A stretch of 64,000 nt of DNA, taken from JAMHWD01 sp035911135 (GTDB taxonomy: Bacteria; Pseudomonadota; Alphaproteobacteria; Micavibrionales; Micavibrionaceae). The notes under the pieces are model-generated. The model ran no database searches. It was not told the origin of the DNA and saw only the letters and a list, made by a program, of their open reading frames with translations. The stretch is taken from assembly GCA_035911135.1 (NCBI GenBank), contig JAMHWD010000033.1, positions 79,016 through 143,015 of the forward strand, in the 5' to 3' direction. Below are positions 37,120 to 46,363 of this stretch, piece by piece. The stretch's first letter is position 1; each line of letters opens with the position of its first letter. A program made the position numbers and the translations under genes.

Positions 37120-38640
37120 ATGTCATTTGGTAAAAAGCAGGCAGGAAGTGCAGGAGCGCCGCAAGCGCCAAAGCCTGCTGCTGTGCCTGCCTCGCCAGAA
37201 AGCAAGCCAGCCGCAGAGATTGTATTAGAGGCCACGCCCAGACCGCAGGCTGAAAAAGCAGATGCCAAGCCAAAGCCGGTAAAATCTGCCGCAGAAAGCG
37301 ATTTGCTAACGCTTGATGAACCGCAAGGCGAGGCTGATAAATCCGATGCTGGCGTTGATACCGGTAATAACATTCGTCTCCAGCGTGCGCGTAACCGCAT
37401 CTGGCTGGATTTGCGCGATGGTATTGATTTGAAGGCATTGGCGCGTATGGAAACCAAGGCCGCGCGGGAAGAAGTATTCTCGGCGGTAGAAGAAATTGCG
37501 CGGTTCCGTAATCTTGATCTTACCCCGGCAGAGCTGCAATCCATTGCCAAGGAATGCGCCGATGACATGCTGGGTTTTGGGCCGCTTGAAGAATTGCTGG
37601 AGCGTGATGATATCGCCGATATCATGATCAATGGCCCTGATGTGACCTATATCGAGGTCAAGGGCAAGATTGAAAAGGCCAGCATCCAGTTTCGTGATAA
37701 CCAGCATCTGGTGACGATCTGTCAGCGTATTGTGGGGGCAATTGGAAGGCGCGTTGATGAATCCTCGCCGATTTGCGATGCGCGTCTTCCTGATGGTTCC
37801 CGTGTGAACGTCATTATTCCGCCGCTGGCCGTGGACGGCGCGTGCATGACAATTCGTAAATTTAAAAAAGATAAGCTGACCCTTGATAAGCTGGTGGAAT
37901 TTGGCTCGATGACGCCATCCTGTGCCAAGCTGATTATGGCGATCGGCCGGTCTCGTGTGAATTGCCTTGTTTCCGGCGGTACGGGTTCGGGCAAGACAAC
38001 GATGCTGAACTGCCTGACGCGCTATATCGAGCAGGGCGAGCGTATTATTACCTGCGAGGATGCTTGCGAGCTTCAGCTTCAGCAGCCGCACGTGGTGCGT
38101 CTGGAAACAAGGCCCCCCAATCTTGAAGGCGTGGGGGAGATTACCATGCGTGATCTGGTCAGGAACTGCCTGCGTATGCGCCCGGAACGTATCATCGTGG
38201 GCGAGGTGCGTGGGCCAGAGGCCTTTGATTTGCTGCAGGCCATGAACACTGGTCACGATGGTTCCATGGGAACCGTTCACGCCAACAATCCGCGCGAGGC
38301 TTTATCCCGTATGGAAAACATGATCGCCATGGGCGGCTTGAACCTGCCGCAAAAGGCGGTGCGTGAACAGATTGCCGGCGCTGTGCAATGTATTATTCAG
38401 GTCCAGCGCTTGCGTGATGGTTCGCGTAAGACAACACACGTCACCGAGATCACAGGCATGGAAGGCGAGGTTGTTACCATGCAGGATTTATTTGTTTTGG
38501 AGATCGAGGGCGAAGATGAGGAAGGCAAGCTGATCACGCGCCATCGCTCAACCGGCTTGCGTCCAAAATTCTTTGACAAGGCGCGCCAGTTCAACGTTCA
38601 CAATCTGGTTCTGGATGCCATGGAAGAAGCCTACGGATAG
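37120..38640 (+). CDS. cpaF: Tad pilus secretion ATPase CpaF/TadA
   Basis: A 506-residue type II/IV secretion-family ATPase powering pilus extension and retraction. It has an Ala/Pro/Lys-rich N-terminal region of about 85 residues, then '[20 protein letters not shown]', Walker A '[15 protein letters not shown]', Walker B '[17 protein letters not shown]' and a His box '[17 protein letters not shown]'. It is followed six bases later by tadB. The disordered N-terminal extension is longer than in minimal TadA proteins. Confidence 0.95.
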   Translation: MSFGKKQAGSAGAPQAPKPAAVPASPESKPAAEIVLEATPRPQAEKADAKPKPVKSAAESDLLTLDEPQGEADKSDAGVDTGNNIRLQRARNRIWLDLRDGIDLKALARMETKAAREEVFSAVEEIARFRNLDLTPAELQSIAKECADDMLGFGPLEELLERDDIADIMINGPDVTYIEVKGKIEKASIQFRDNQHLVTICQRIVGAIGRRVDESSPICDARLPDGSRVNVIIPPLAVDGACMTIRKFKKDKLTLDKLVEFGSMTPSCAKLIMAIGRSRVNCLVSGGTGSGKTTMLNCLTRYIEQGERIITCEDACELQLQQPHVVRLETRPPNLEGVGEITMRDLVRNCLRMRPERIIVGEVRGPEAFDLLQAMNTGHDGSMGTVHANNPREALSRMENMIAMGGLNLPQKAVREQIAGAVQCIIQVQRLRDGSRKTTHVTEITGMEGEVVTMQDLFVLEIEGEDEEGKLITRHRSTGLRPKFFDKARQFNVHNLVLDAMEEAYG

Positions 38641-38646
38641 GTTGTC

Positions 38647-39630
38647 ATGGCGATACTCCCCACCATTATCATTTTCTTTATCGTCCTGATAATTTTCGGG
38701 ATTATTGCCTTTGTTTATAACAAAAACGAAGAAGCCAAAAAGCAGCGCGTGATGGCGTTGGTGGTCGGACAAAAGGTCGGCGGCAGCACGCGGCAGGATG
38801 AAGCCGAGGCCCAGAGCAAGCGCCGCGCCGAAATTGCCAAGAAACTAAAAGGCAATAAGGAAGAAACCGAGGAAAAAAAGAAGAAAAAGAAAACCATGGC
38901 CGTGATGATCGAGCAGGCGGGCTTAAGTATTTCTGTACGCCAATACTGGATCTATTCCGCAATTTCCATGCTGGTTTGCATTACTGTTGCAAAGGTGATG
39001 GGGTTTTCCGGTTTTGTAACGGTCATGATGACCTTTATCGGTTTGCTGGGTATCCCGCGTTTTGTGCTGCGCCATATTACTGCGCGGCGGCAGAAAAACT
39101 TTCTTTCAGAATTTCCGGATGCGCTGGAGGCTATGGTGCGCCTCCTGAAGGCCGGTATGCCGGTTTCCGAAGCCATTTCCATGATCTCCAAGGAATTTGA
39201 AGGCCCGGTCGGCGAAGAAATGACACGTGTTTACGATAAGCAGAAAATCGGGATCCCGCTGCATGAGGCCGCCTTGGAAGCCACCAGACGCATGCCCTTG
39301 ACCGAGATGCAGATGTTTGCCACAGGCCTTGCCATTCAGGCGCAGACCGGATCAAGCCTTTCCGAAGTTCTGATGAATCTGGCCAATGTTATCCGCCAGC
39401 GGTTCAAGCTGAAGCGCAAGATCAAGGCGCTCTCATCCGAGGCCGTCGCATCGGCCAGTATTATCGGATCTTTGCCGATACTGGTGGCCTTTGGCCTTTG
39501 GTGCGTTAATCCGCCTTATATCGAGCTTCTTTTTACGGATCCTTTCGGCAAGATTTTGCTGGCCGGTTCTGTGGTTTGGATGTGTATCGGGATTTTTGTC
39601 ATGAAAATGATGATCAATTTTAAAATTTAA
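38647..39630 (+). CDS. tadB: Tad inner-membrane platform protein TadB
   Basis: A 327-residue T2SS-F-domain membrane protein. It has an N-terminal membrane helix, a highly charged loop containing a run of lysines (about 75-85), two helices around 'MLVCITVAKVMGFSGFV', the conserved core 'FPDALEAMVRLLKAGMPVSE' and C-terminal helices. TadB and TadC together form the platform on which CpaF acts. Confidence 0.93.
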   Translation: MAILPTIIIFFIVLIIFGIIAFVYNKNEEAKKQRVMALVVGQKVGGSTRQDEAEAQSKRRAEIAKKLKGNKEETEEKKKKKKTMAVMIEQAGLSISVRQYWIYSAISMLVCITVAKVMGFSGFVTVMMTFIGLLGIPRFVLRHITARRQKNFLSEFPDALEAMVRLLKAGMPVSEAISMISKEFEGPVGEEMTRVYDKQKIGIPLHEAALEATRRMPLTEMQMFATGLAIQAQTGSSLSEVLMNLANVIRQRFKLKRKIKALSSEAVASASIIGSLPILVAFGLWCVNPPYIELLFTDPFGKILLAGSVVWMCIGIFVMKMMINFKI

Positions 39631-39656
39631 TCCGGGGATATGAAGGGTAAGATATT

Positions 39657-40622
39657 ATGTTTGAAATCGACAGCGATGCCTTCGTTACCGTCATCAGCGC
39701 GTTGGTCGCTGCGCTATCATTTGCCGCCTTTGCGCTGCCTTTCTTGAATAAGTCTGAAAAAAAGGAACGCTATAAATCCATGATCGAAAAGCGCCGCAAG
39801 GCGCTTTATGAGGATACGCGCGCGCAGCTGAATACGCGTATTGTGCCCAATGAAAAATCATTATCGGCACAAGAATCCATGGCCATCATGTTCAAGGTTC
39901 AGGAACTGGCCGGGGAGATGGGCGAAAAGGCGCGCGATAAAATGTTGCAGGCCGGGATCCGTAACCCGAAAGCGCCGCTGAAATTCCTGATTGCAAAAAT
40001 TATCCTGCCGCTGGTGCTGGGCGGATTGGCAATGATGTTTCTGTCCTCGCCTAAATTTGAAACATCCAATGTGACGGCATTCATAATCATTTTTGGTTCG
40101 GCCTTTATCGGCTTCAAGCTGCCTGATTTGCTGATCAAGAATATGATCCAGAAGCGCCAGCAGGAAATCAATATCGCGTTTCCTGACTCGCTGGATATGA
40201 TGCTGATCTGCGTGCAGGGGGGCATTGGTCTTGAACAGACCGTTGATCGCGTCGCCAGCGAAATTGCCGAGCATTCCGAAGTGTTGGCCGAGGAGCTGGG
40301 TATCTTAAGCGCAGAGATGGCGATGCTCAATGACCGCCGCAAAGCCTTGCAGGATTTCGCGCGGCGCGTGGGAAGCGGCGCAGCAAAAAGTTTTGCTACT
40401 GCTCTTATTCAGGCTGAACAATACGGAACATCGGTTTCTCAGGCCTTGCGTGTAATGTCGGAAGAGCTCAGGGAAATGCGTATGTCCATGGCAGAGCAAA
40501 AGGCCGCATCATTGCCGCCTAAATTGACTGTGCCAATGATCCTGTTTTTCCTGCCAGCCTTGTTTATTATCATTCTGGCCCCGGCCGGAATTCAGGCCAT
40601 GGGCGCAGGCGTGGGCAACTAG
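39657..40622 (+). CDS. tadC: Tad inner-membrane platform protein TadC
   Basis: A 321-residue T2SS-F-domain protein with an N-terminal helix and the core 'FPDSLDMMLICVQGGIGLEQ' and 'AEQYGTSVSQALRVMSEELR', ending with hydrophobic 'LTVPMILFFLPALFIIILA'. It is the pair partner of TadB. Its TAG stop and the stop of the convergent TadD-like gene share the palindrome CTAG. Confidence 0.93.
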   Translation: MFEIDSDAFVTVISALVAALSFAAFALPFLNKSEKKERYKSMIEKRRKALYEDTRAQLNTRIVPNEKSLSAQESMAIMFKVQELAGEMGEKARDKMLQAGIRNPKAPLKFLIAKIILPLVLGGLAMMFLSSPKFETSNVTAFIIIFGSAFIGFKLPDLLIKNMIQKRQQEINIAFPDSLDMMLICVQGGIGLEQTVDRVASEIAEHSEVLAEELGILSAEMAMLNDRRKALQDFARRVGSGAAKSFATALIQAEQYGTSVSQALRVMSEELREMRMSMAEQKAASLPPKLTVPMILFFLPALFIIILAPAGIQAMGAGVGN

Positions 40623-41362
40623 GAACGGCCTTCTTCAATTTTCTTGGCTGTTTCCTGATCCTGACGGACAGGATTGCGCGTCGAGCCATTGCCTTCCTTC
40701 AGGGTCGTGATAATACGCAGGTTGCGCTCGATTTCTTCGCGGCCCGGTGAAATGGTTCTGGCCTTTTCCAAAATTTCGATGGCTTCATCCACAAAGTTCT
40801 GTGTCGCAAGGTTAAGGGCCAGATTATTCATGATCGGCGTGGGGTCGCCCTGCCAGGTATCAAGTCCCTTGCGGAAGGCGCGCTCGGCTTCCGGGTGCAT
40901 GCCCTGGGCATCAAGCGCGATGCCAAGCTGGTGGTAGGCTTTGTAGTTTTCAGGCTGCGCGAGGATGACTTGCTTGGAGTATTCTTCGGCCTCGGCGTAG
41001 TTGCCGAGCGCAAGTTGTACGGCGCCAAATTCATTCTTGGCCTCAATCGGGCCTTGCGGGTCGGCTGCAAAAGGCTGCAGCACAACGGCGGCGCGGTTCA
41101 GATATTCGTTTTCACGCAAGGCGCGGCCATAAGCGATCGCGGCTTCTGGGGAAGAGCTGTTGCGTTTGTAGCGCCCTTCGAGAAGTGTCAGGGACTCGCT
41201 TGATTTGCCTTGGGTGGAAGCATCATTGGCAGCCTTTTCGAGGGCTGCATCAATGCGATCGCCGCCATTTGTCGGGCTGCCGGTTGTGGCGCAAGCCGAG
41301 AGCAGCAGGGCGGAAGAAGCCATAAGGGTGAGTGTAAATTTTTTATCGCGAAATAGTGTCAT
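40619..41362 (-). CDS. tadD: TadD-like TPR lipoprotein
   Basis: A 247-residue lipoprotein (lipobox 'LLLSAC', Cys24) with several TPR repeats ('EAAIAYGRALRENEYLNRAA', 'ENYKAYHQLGIALDAQGMHP', 'PTPIMNNLALNLATQNFVDE'). TadD proteins are needed for secretin assembly in Tad systems. It is unusual in lying convergent to the main cluster rather than at its end, so its level may be set separately. General TPR lipoproteins share these traits, but the context favours TadD. Confidence 0.82.
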   Translation of the reverse strand: MTLFRDKKFTLTLMASSALLLSACATTGSPTNGGDRIDAALEKAANDASTQGKSSESLTLLEGRYKRNSSSPEAAIAYGRALRENEYLNRAAVVLQPFAADPQGPIEAKNEFGAVQLALGNYAEAEEYSKQVILAQPENYKAYHQLGIALDAQGMHPEAERAFRKGLDTWQGDPTPIMNNLALNLATQNFVDEAIEILEKARTISPGREEIERNLRIITTLKEGNGSTRNPVRQDQETAKKIEEGRS

Positions 41363-41409
41363 GGTTTTTGTGCTTCTCTTTGGTCAGCTAAATGTTAATT
41401 CCTAAAACT

Positions 41410-42081
41410 TTATTCCTCGGCAGCTTCGCCCTGATTGACATCGGTCTCGGCAGGGGCAGCTGGCGGTTCAGGAGGCAATGCCGATCCGCCTTGCGCGGCA
41501 GATTCTCCAGAGGACGAGGATGACGATGTTTCTTCTTCATCCATCTCCGGCACTTCGGGGGCATCGCCTGCTTCCTGTGTCAATGTGATTTCATGACACA
41601 TATCGGGGCAGTAATAAACACTTTTTGGGGCGCATGCGCCTGATTTGCTGGAGCAATTACGGCGGACACGCAGATAATGCTCCTTCGGGGCGGCAACGAT
41701 CACATGGCGCTGCATGAGCAGATTGCCATCTTCATCCAGAATGGTGAAATAGGATGCGCCGGGCACGCGCGGCACAACGATAAGCTGGGTCGTAGAATCG
41801 GCTAAGATGTTGATATGATTAGGGTTTCCGATGATAATGCTGCCGGCTTTTTTGTCCAGCTTGATCAGTTCGGATTTATCGGGCGTCAGGCGCAGTTCAG
41901 GATGGGTGGGCTTGTCCGGCACGACATAGCCGGTCTTGGCGGCTTTTTCTGCCGGGATAATATCCACCGTGGAGCCTGTCGAGACGCCTTGTGCAAAGGC
42001 CGGGACGGCCAGAATGCAGATAAAGGCCAGAGCCAGAATAAAATTCAGAATCGTAATACGGTACAGGGCAATGTGGATCAT
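41410..42081 (-). CDS. exported pilus-assembly (secretin N-domain) protein with Cys cluster
   Basis: A 223-residue protein with signal peptide ('ILNFILALAFICILAVPAFA'), then a T2SS/T3SS_pil_N-like domain ('ELRLTPDKSELIKLDKKAGS', 'IIIGNPNHINILADSTTQLI', 'VPRVPGASYFTILDEDGNLL') like the N terminus of CpaC but without a secretin barrel. After it come four cysteines ('NCSSKSGACAPKSVYYCPDM' plus one more Cys) and a low-complexity Ser/Glu/Pro tail. GAGGGG at 42085-42090 fixes the ATG at 42081, excluding a longer frame. Probably a periplasmic accessory of the CpaC secretin, co-oriented with the TadD-like gene. Confidence 0.72.
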   Translation of the reverse strand: MIHIALYRITILNFILALAFICILAVPAFAQGVSTGSTVDIIPAEKAAKTGYVVPDKPTHPELRLTPDKSELIKLDKKAGSIIIGNPNHINILADSTTQLIVVPRVPGASYFTILDEDGNLLMQRHVIVAAPKEHYLRVRRNCSSKSGACAPKSVYYCPDMCHEITLTQEAGDAPEVPEMDEEETSSSSSSGESAAQGGSALPPEPPAAPAETDVNQGEAAEE

Positions 42082-42222
42082 AATCCCCTCAATCGGATCG
42101 GCGCAAAGGCGGGCTTTTAAGGAAAACAAAAAACAGACTTCAGCTATGATTATACACAGATTTATGGGGATAACCCAAGGGGTTTTTGTGGATAAACAGC
42201 TTGATGGCATTGTTCTGAAAAA

Positions 42223-42297
42223 TGGTGGGCGGTGCAGGGTTCGAACCTGCGACCCCTAGCGTGTCGAGCTAGTGCTCTACCACTGAGCTAACCGCCC
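42223..42297 (-). tRNA. tRNA-Val (anticodon GAC), CCA encoded
   Basis: A full cloverleaf: acceptor GGGCGGT/ACCGCCC, D-arm GCTC...GAGC, anticodon stem CTAGC/GCTAG with loop TCGACAC, T-arm GCAGG-TTCGAAC-CCTGC, discriminator A and encoded CCA, followed by a T-run. The loop gives anticodon GAC. Position 33 is C rather than the nearly universal U, which deserves checking. Confidence 0.93.
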
Positions 42298-42325
42298 ATC
42301 AAGGCTGTGGTACATAAGATGGGAT

Positions 42326-42354
42326 TGTTTAGCGCCTTTACGCGGGGATTTCAA
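42326..42354 (-). promoter_or_regulatory. candidate promoter for tRNA-Val
   Basis: On the minus strand TTGAAA (42349-42354) and TAAACA (42326-42331) are 17 bases apart and 28 bases before the tRNA 5' end. The -35 is good; the -10 is weak. Position directly before the tRNA supports it. Confidence 0.35.
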
Positions 42355-42360
42355 GCGTTT

Positions 42361-42732
42361 TTACGCGGCCTTCAAAAGGCTCTCAACCTGATCGACAAGG
42401 TCTTTAAGGTGAAAAGGCTTGGAGAGCATCTTTGAGCGGCCTTCAATCATGTTTTTCTGGCCCATGGCCACAGCCGCAAAGCCGGTAATAAACATAACCT
42501 TGAGATCGGGGCAGATATTGGTGGCTTTTTGCGCCAGTTCAATGCCATCCATGCCGGGCATGACGATATCGGTCAATAGCAGGTCATAATCCCCGCAGCC
42601 CTCGCGTTCCAGTGTTTCCATGGCTTCGAGCCCGTTTTCGCATGATTTGACGCTATGGCCGGCGCGGGAGAGGGCCTGCGTGAGAAATTCACGCATGGAA
42701 CGGTCGTCTTCTGCCAGGAGGATATGAGCCAT
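42361..42732 (-). CDS. cpdR: single-domain response regulator CpdR
   Basis: A 123-residue receiver-only protein. Acidic pocket 'AEDD' is at the N terminus, the phosphoacceptor Asp55 is in 'LLLTDIVMPGMDGIELAQ', the Thr switch is in 'VMFITGFAAVAM' and Lys in 'MLSKPFHLKDLV'. The 'FITGFAAVA' and 'SKPFHLKDLV' blocks match CpdR, which in Caulobacter is an adaptor controlling ClpXP proteolysis through the CckA-ChpT phosphorelay. Here it sits between tRNA-Val and an LpxH-like gene. Confidence 0.9.
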   Translation of the reverse strand: MAHILLAEDDRSMREFLTQALSRAGHSVKSCENGLEAMETLEREGCGDYDLLLTDIVMPGMDGIELAQKATNICPDLKVMFITGFAAVAMGQKNMIEGRSKMLSKPFHLKDLVDQVESLLKAA

Positions 42733-42747
42733 TTTGTTTAATTATCC

Positions 42748-43743
42748 TTATATGCCGGAGGTTTCAAGTGGGTGAGCGGATATTTTGCCTGCGCGGGTTT
42801 CCTGTTTTCGGGCTTTGCCGCGAACGGGCCAGATCAGGCGTATTTGCCGGGATATTTTCAAGGCTTCTTTGGATGGCGGCGCATCAGGCTTGGCCGGCAT
42901 GGCAAAAAGCGTGGGCTGGGTGGCGCTGGAAGGCCAGTCAATCAACTGTAATTCGCCGTCATGCGTTTCCACCAGCGCTGTATGGCCAGAACCGGTCCAG
43001 CTGCCACAATTGGCGTAGGTAATATTGCGGATCAGTTTAACAACCGGGATATGCGTATGCCCGCATATTATCCCGCTATAGCGCCCCTGCCGGGCTTTGT
43101 GATACAAGGCATTTTCAAAATTATTGAGCAATTGCAACGCTTTTTGTCCTTGCTTGCGTAGTGCCTTGGCCAGTGAAAAAGGCTTGGTCCGTCCTTTTTT
43201 GGTGATACGCGAGGGGCCATGACCGCCGATCAAATCCAAAAACCGGTCGTAAAATGCATCGCTCCAGCGGGAGAGCCGGCCGCGCAGCAGGCCACGGTCA
43301 AATTGGTCGCCGTGCATGACCAGAAATTTGCGTCCAGTGGCCGTGATATGTATGGCTTTGTCGCGGATACGAATGCCGGTTTTTCGGGAAAAGCGCCCAC
43401 GCAGGAATGGCAGTACACGCCGCAATTCATCATCATGATTGCCGGGCAGGTAATAAAGACGCGTGCCCGATTTTGCCTTAGTCAGAAGCGCATCAATCAC
43501 GCGGTCGCAATCATCGCTCCAATGCCAGCGCTTGCAGAGCTTCCAGCCATCGATGATGTCGCCCGTCAGATAAAGATAATCGCAATCATGTTTTTGCAGA
43601 AAATCAAGGAGCGCCGGCGCATCAAAAGATTTCGCGCCCATATGAAAATCGGACAGGAAGATGGCTCTGTAATACTGGCGGGTGTGCAGGCGTTCCGTAA
43701 TCAGATCCCCCTTGAGATTGACGGCATGATGCATACCATCCAA
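42748..43743 (-). CDS. LpxH-like (COG2908) metallophosphoesterase
   Basis: A 331-residue calcineurin-fold phosphoesterase related to UDP-2,3-diacylglucosamine hydrolase. Motifs in order are 'FLSDFHMGAKS', 'YLTGDIIDGWKL', 'YLPGNHDDE', 'MHGDQFD' and 'ICGHTHIPV'. It is longer than LpxH (about 240), with a C-terminal basic extension. Proteins of this subgroup are frequently paired with a glycosyltransferase, as here, which suggests a membrane-lipid or lipid-sugar role rather than canonical lipid A synthesis. Confidence 0.8.
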   Translation of the reverse strand: MDGMHHAVNLKGDLITERLHTRQYYRAIFLSDFHMGAKSFDAPALLDFLQKHDCDYLYLTGDIIDGWKLCKRWHWSDDCDRVIDALLTKAKSGTRLYYLPGNHDDELRRVLPFLRGRFSRKTGIRIRDKAIHITATGRKFLVMHGDQFDRGLLRGRLSRWSDAFYDRFLDLIGGHGPSRITKKGRTKPFSLAKALRKQGQKALQLLNNFENALYHKARQGRYSGIICGHTHIPVVKLIRNITYANCGSWTGSGHTALVETHDGELQLIDWPSSATQPTLFAMPAKPDAPPSKEALKISRQIRLIWPVRGKARKQETRAGKISAHPLETSGI

Positions 43744-43802
43744 GCCTAGGGGGTGGGCAGGGTTCTATACAATGATGAAGGTGTTAATTTGAACAGAAAA
43801 AT

Positions 43803-44849
43803 TTATGTTTCTTTTGTTCTAACAAGACCGGAGGCGAATTGCCCGCCTGCCTTTTCCCATGTGTAATTGTTTCTGACATGGGCGGCGCGTTCTTCAGGGC
43901 TGCCATATTTCAAGGCTTCACGGGCTGCGGATGCTAGATCGTTTTCATGCAGCGAGCCCAGAAAATTTTGTGTGATGATATCTTTTGGGCCTGTGACGTT
44001 ATAGGCGGCAATCGGCAGGCCAGAAGCCAGCGCCTCGATCAGGACGATACCAAACGTATCGGTTCGCGAGGGGAAGGCAAAAAGATCGGCAGATCTGTAA
44101 TGGGCGGCCAGATCAGCTCCATGCCGTTTGCCAACGAAAACCGCATCGGGATATTTTTTGGACAAGGCTGTTTTGCTGGGGCCATCGCCTACAATAACCT
44201 TTGATCCCGGCCAATCCATTTTCAGGAAATCTTCGAGATTTTTTTCAATGGCCACCCGCCCGACATAAATGGCAACGGGACGTTTCAGATCGTTAAAAAG
44301 CGTTTTTTCTCCGGGGTGAAAAATATCGAGCCTTGCGCCGCGCGTCAGGCGATGCATGGGCGTTTTGAAATCCCAGCTTTTAAGCTCATTCTCCAGGCTT
44401 TGCGTGGCGATCATCATGCGCGAGGAAGGGCCGTGAAACGTGCGAACGAGGTTCTTGGCGGCTTCGCGTATTGTGCCATAAAGAAAGGGCAGATGCTTGG
44501 CCAGACGCTTGGCGACATAATCAGGAAAATGCGTGTGATAGGAAGTTGAGAATTTCAGATTATGACGTTTGCAGTATTTTCGTCCGGCCCAGCCCAAAGG
44601 TCCTTCGGCGGCAATATGAATGGAATCGGGTTTATATTCTTCGATAATGCGGCTCAGGCGGCGATATGGGGTGATGGCCAGTTTGATCTCCGGGTAGCCG
44701 GGCATGGGCATGGTTACGCGAAAATCAGCTGGGCCGATAACCTTGACCTCATGGCCTGATGCCTGCAATTGCTCCGAGAGGTTTTCATAGGTACGTACCA
44801 CACCGTTGACTTGCGGATGCCATGCATCGCTGATGATGAGGATTTTCAT
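43803..44849 (-). CDS. family 4 glycosyltransferase (GT-B fold)
   Basis: A 348-residue GT-B transferase beginning 'KILIISDAWHPQVNGVVRTY' with the C-terminal nucleotide-sugar site around 'PSRTDTFGIVLIEALASGLP' (E-x7-E-type pattern). Close-looking families include glycolipid-forming sugar transferases such as SqdX-like and mannosyltransferases. It neighbours the LpxH-like gene, 59 bp away on the same strand, so a shared lipid-glycosylation role is likely. The donor and acceptor are unknown. Confidence 0.8.
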   Translation of the reverse strand: MKILIISDAWHPQVNGVVRTYENLSEQLQASGHEVKVIGPADFRVTMPMPGYPEIKLAITPYRRLSRIIEEYKPDSIHIAAEGPLGWAGRKYCKRHNLKFSTSYHTHFPDYVAKRLAKHLPFLYGTIREAAKNLVRTFHGPSSRMMIATQSLENELKSWDFKTPMHRLTRGARLDIFHPGEKTLFNDLKRPVAIYVGRVAIEKNLEDFLKMDWPGSKVIVGDGPSKTALSKKYPDAVFVGKRHGADLAAHYRSADLFAFPSRTDTFGIVLIEALASGLPIAAYNVTGPKDIITQNFLGSLHENDLASAAREALKYGSPEERAAHVRNNYTWEKAGGQFASGLVRTKET

Positions 44850-44935
44850 GGAAATTCTATGTCTTTTTGATACGAGGACTTGAGATTATTTGATACTATG
44901 GTAGCTGGAATTTGTTCAAAGCAACAGGGGCTTTT

Positions 44936-46363
44936 ATGCGCGGCCTTCAGGAAATATCAAAGAGTAGCCTTGTTCTTGCTGTTATGGCGGGGTGTCTGGC
45001 TATGCCGTTTCAGGCAAGCAAAGCCCAATCCACGAATTCGCGATGCGATACTGTTCCTGAAATGATCGCGACGCTGCGGCCATCCACGATCGGGGCCTAT
45101 AATTTATGGGATAATATTTACGGCGAAATCGATAAGACAGAAATTTATGTCTCCGGCGTGCAGAACAAGGATAGCGGCAATGTCGTGGCGGCGGGAATGC
45201 GCTATGCCGGGGCGCGAGGGGCCCTGTCATTATTATTGGTTGAAATTGATCGGCGCGGTCGCCCGGTCTGGCAGCATGAATACAAGATCAAAGGCTTGCG
45301 CGATGTAAAAAAGATCATGGCCATGCCGGAAGGTTATGCGGTTCTGGGGACGGTTGGTGATGGTGCTGCGCAAGGCTGGGTAGGGTTTTATGATGTGGGC
45401 GGTAAGCAAAAGGGTGAGGCTGATATCGCTGTCGATGGCGCGGCGCTGGAAGCCGTTAATCTTACGCCCGGCTATGATAACGATATTGTTGTTCTGGCGC
45501 AGGTTACGCCAGGTTCTGCACAAAAACAGGCGGCCCCATACAGCATGTTTTTCTGGGTTAATGCCGATGGCACAATCCGCCAGCAGCGCAGTTACATGAT
45601 GGGCGGCGAAAGCCGGATCAATGCGCTGATTCCTCAGGGCGAGGAATTTTACATGGCGGCCGGATTTTTGCGCGGCGAAGATGGGCGCAAGGCAGGATGG
45701 CTGATGCGCCTTAACGCGCAAGGCGGCATCATCTGGCAGCGTGAATATCCGCGCGGGCGTGCGGGTGAATTTGTTGATGCCGCAACGTTCGGCGAACAAT
45801 ACGTAACGGCAGTCGGGCGCGCGATACCCGGCGGAGCGGCAGGCAAGGATGCAGGCTGGGTGATGATGGCCAATATCAATACTACTGAAATTGCCTGGCA
45901 ACGCTATTACCGTGATGATTATGATATGGCAGGCTTTGCAGTTGATGCCCTTTCTGACGGGCAGGTTATTGTTGCCATGAATGGCGATCATGGACAAAAG
46001 CCATTGCCGGAAAATGAAGATGATAACGATGACAAAAATAATAAGGATGATAAGCCGCAAGAGCCTGAAAAATTACCGGATTATGTGCGTCTTTTGACGA
46101 TCAATCCGCGCGGGGTGATCTTGCAATCGCAATCCTATTTTAGTGGCGATGGCGTGCAGGGCGGCGATATGTTTATCGGTAATAAAAATGAACCTGTCCT
46201 GATCGGTTATACGGATATGACTTACCGGATCGAAAAAAAGAATCCGCCTCCCGGCGAGCCTGCTTTTGATGAAAAGAAAGGGCGCGAGGGTTGGGCATTG
46301 GCTGGCGCGCCGACTGAAGCCTATGTTGATCCCTGCGCCCAGCCTTATCGGTTCACGCCATGA
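44936..46363 (+). CDS. exported repeat protein, possible beta-propeller, unknown
   Basis: A 475-residue protein with a signal peptide (cleavage near 'ASKAQS'; the sequence 'VMAGC' could alternatively be a lipobox). Repeats of about 60 residues recur, each with an Asp/Asn-x-x-G turn and an aromatic strand: 'EIDRRGRPVWQHEY', 'RLNAQGGIIWQREYPRG', 'ANINTTEIAWQRYY' and 'TINPRGVILQSQSYF'. This resembles PQQ/WD-type propeller blades. A very acidic loop (about 360-385) interrupts the last blades. The ATG at 44936 follows AGGGGC; rluD starts inside its stop codon (ATGA). Function unknown. Confidence 0.6.
   Translation: MRGLQEISKSSLVLAVMAGCLAMPFQASKAQSTNSRCDTVPEMIATLRPSTIGAYNLWDNIYGEIDKTEIYVSGVQNKDSGNVVAAGMRYAGARGALSLLLVEIDRRGRPVWQHEYKIKGLRDVKKIMAMPEGYAVLGTVGDGAAQGWVGFYDVGGKQKGEADIAVDGAALEAVNLTPGYDNDIVVLAQVTPGSAQKQAAPYSMFFWVNADGTIRQQRSYMMGGESRINALIPQGEEFYMAAGFLRGEDGRKAGWLMRLNAQGGIIWQREYPRGRAGEFVDAATFGEQYVTAVGRAIPGGAAGKDAGWVMMANINTTEIAWQRYYRDDYDMAGFAVDALSDGQVIVAMNGDHGQKPLPENEDDNDDKNNKDDKPQEPEKLPDYVRLLTINPRGVILQSQSYFSGDGVQGGDMFIGNKNEPVLIGYTDMTYRIEKKNPPPGEPAFDEKKGREGWALAGAPTEAYVDPCAQPYRFTP

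Noticed and set aside
37306..38280. 324-codon minus-strand frame inside cpaF
   Set aside because: Antisense to the CpaF ATPase; composition is that of a shadow frame.
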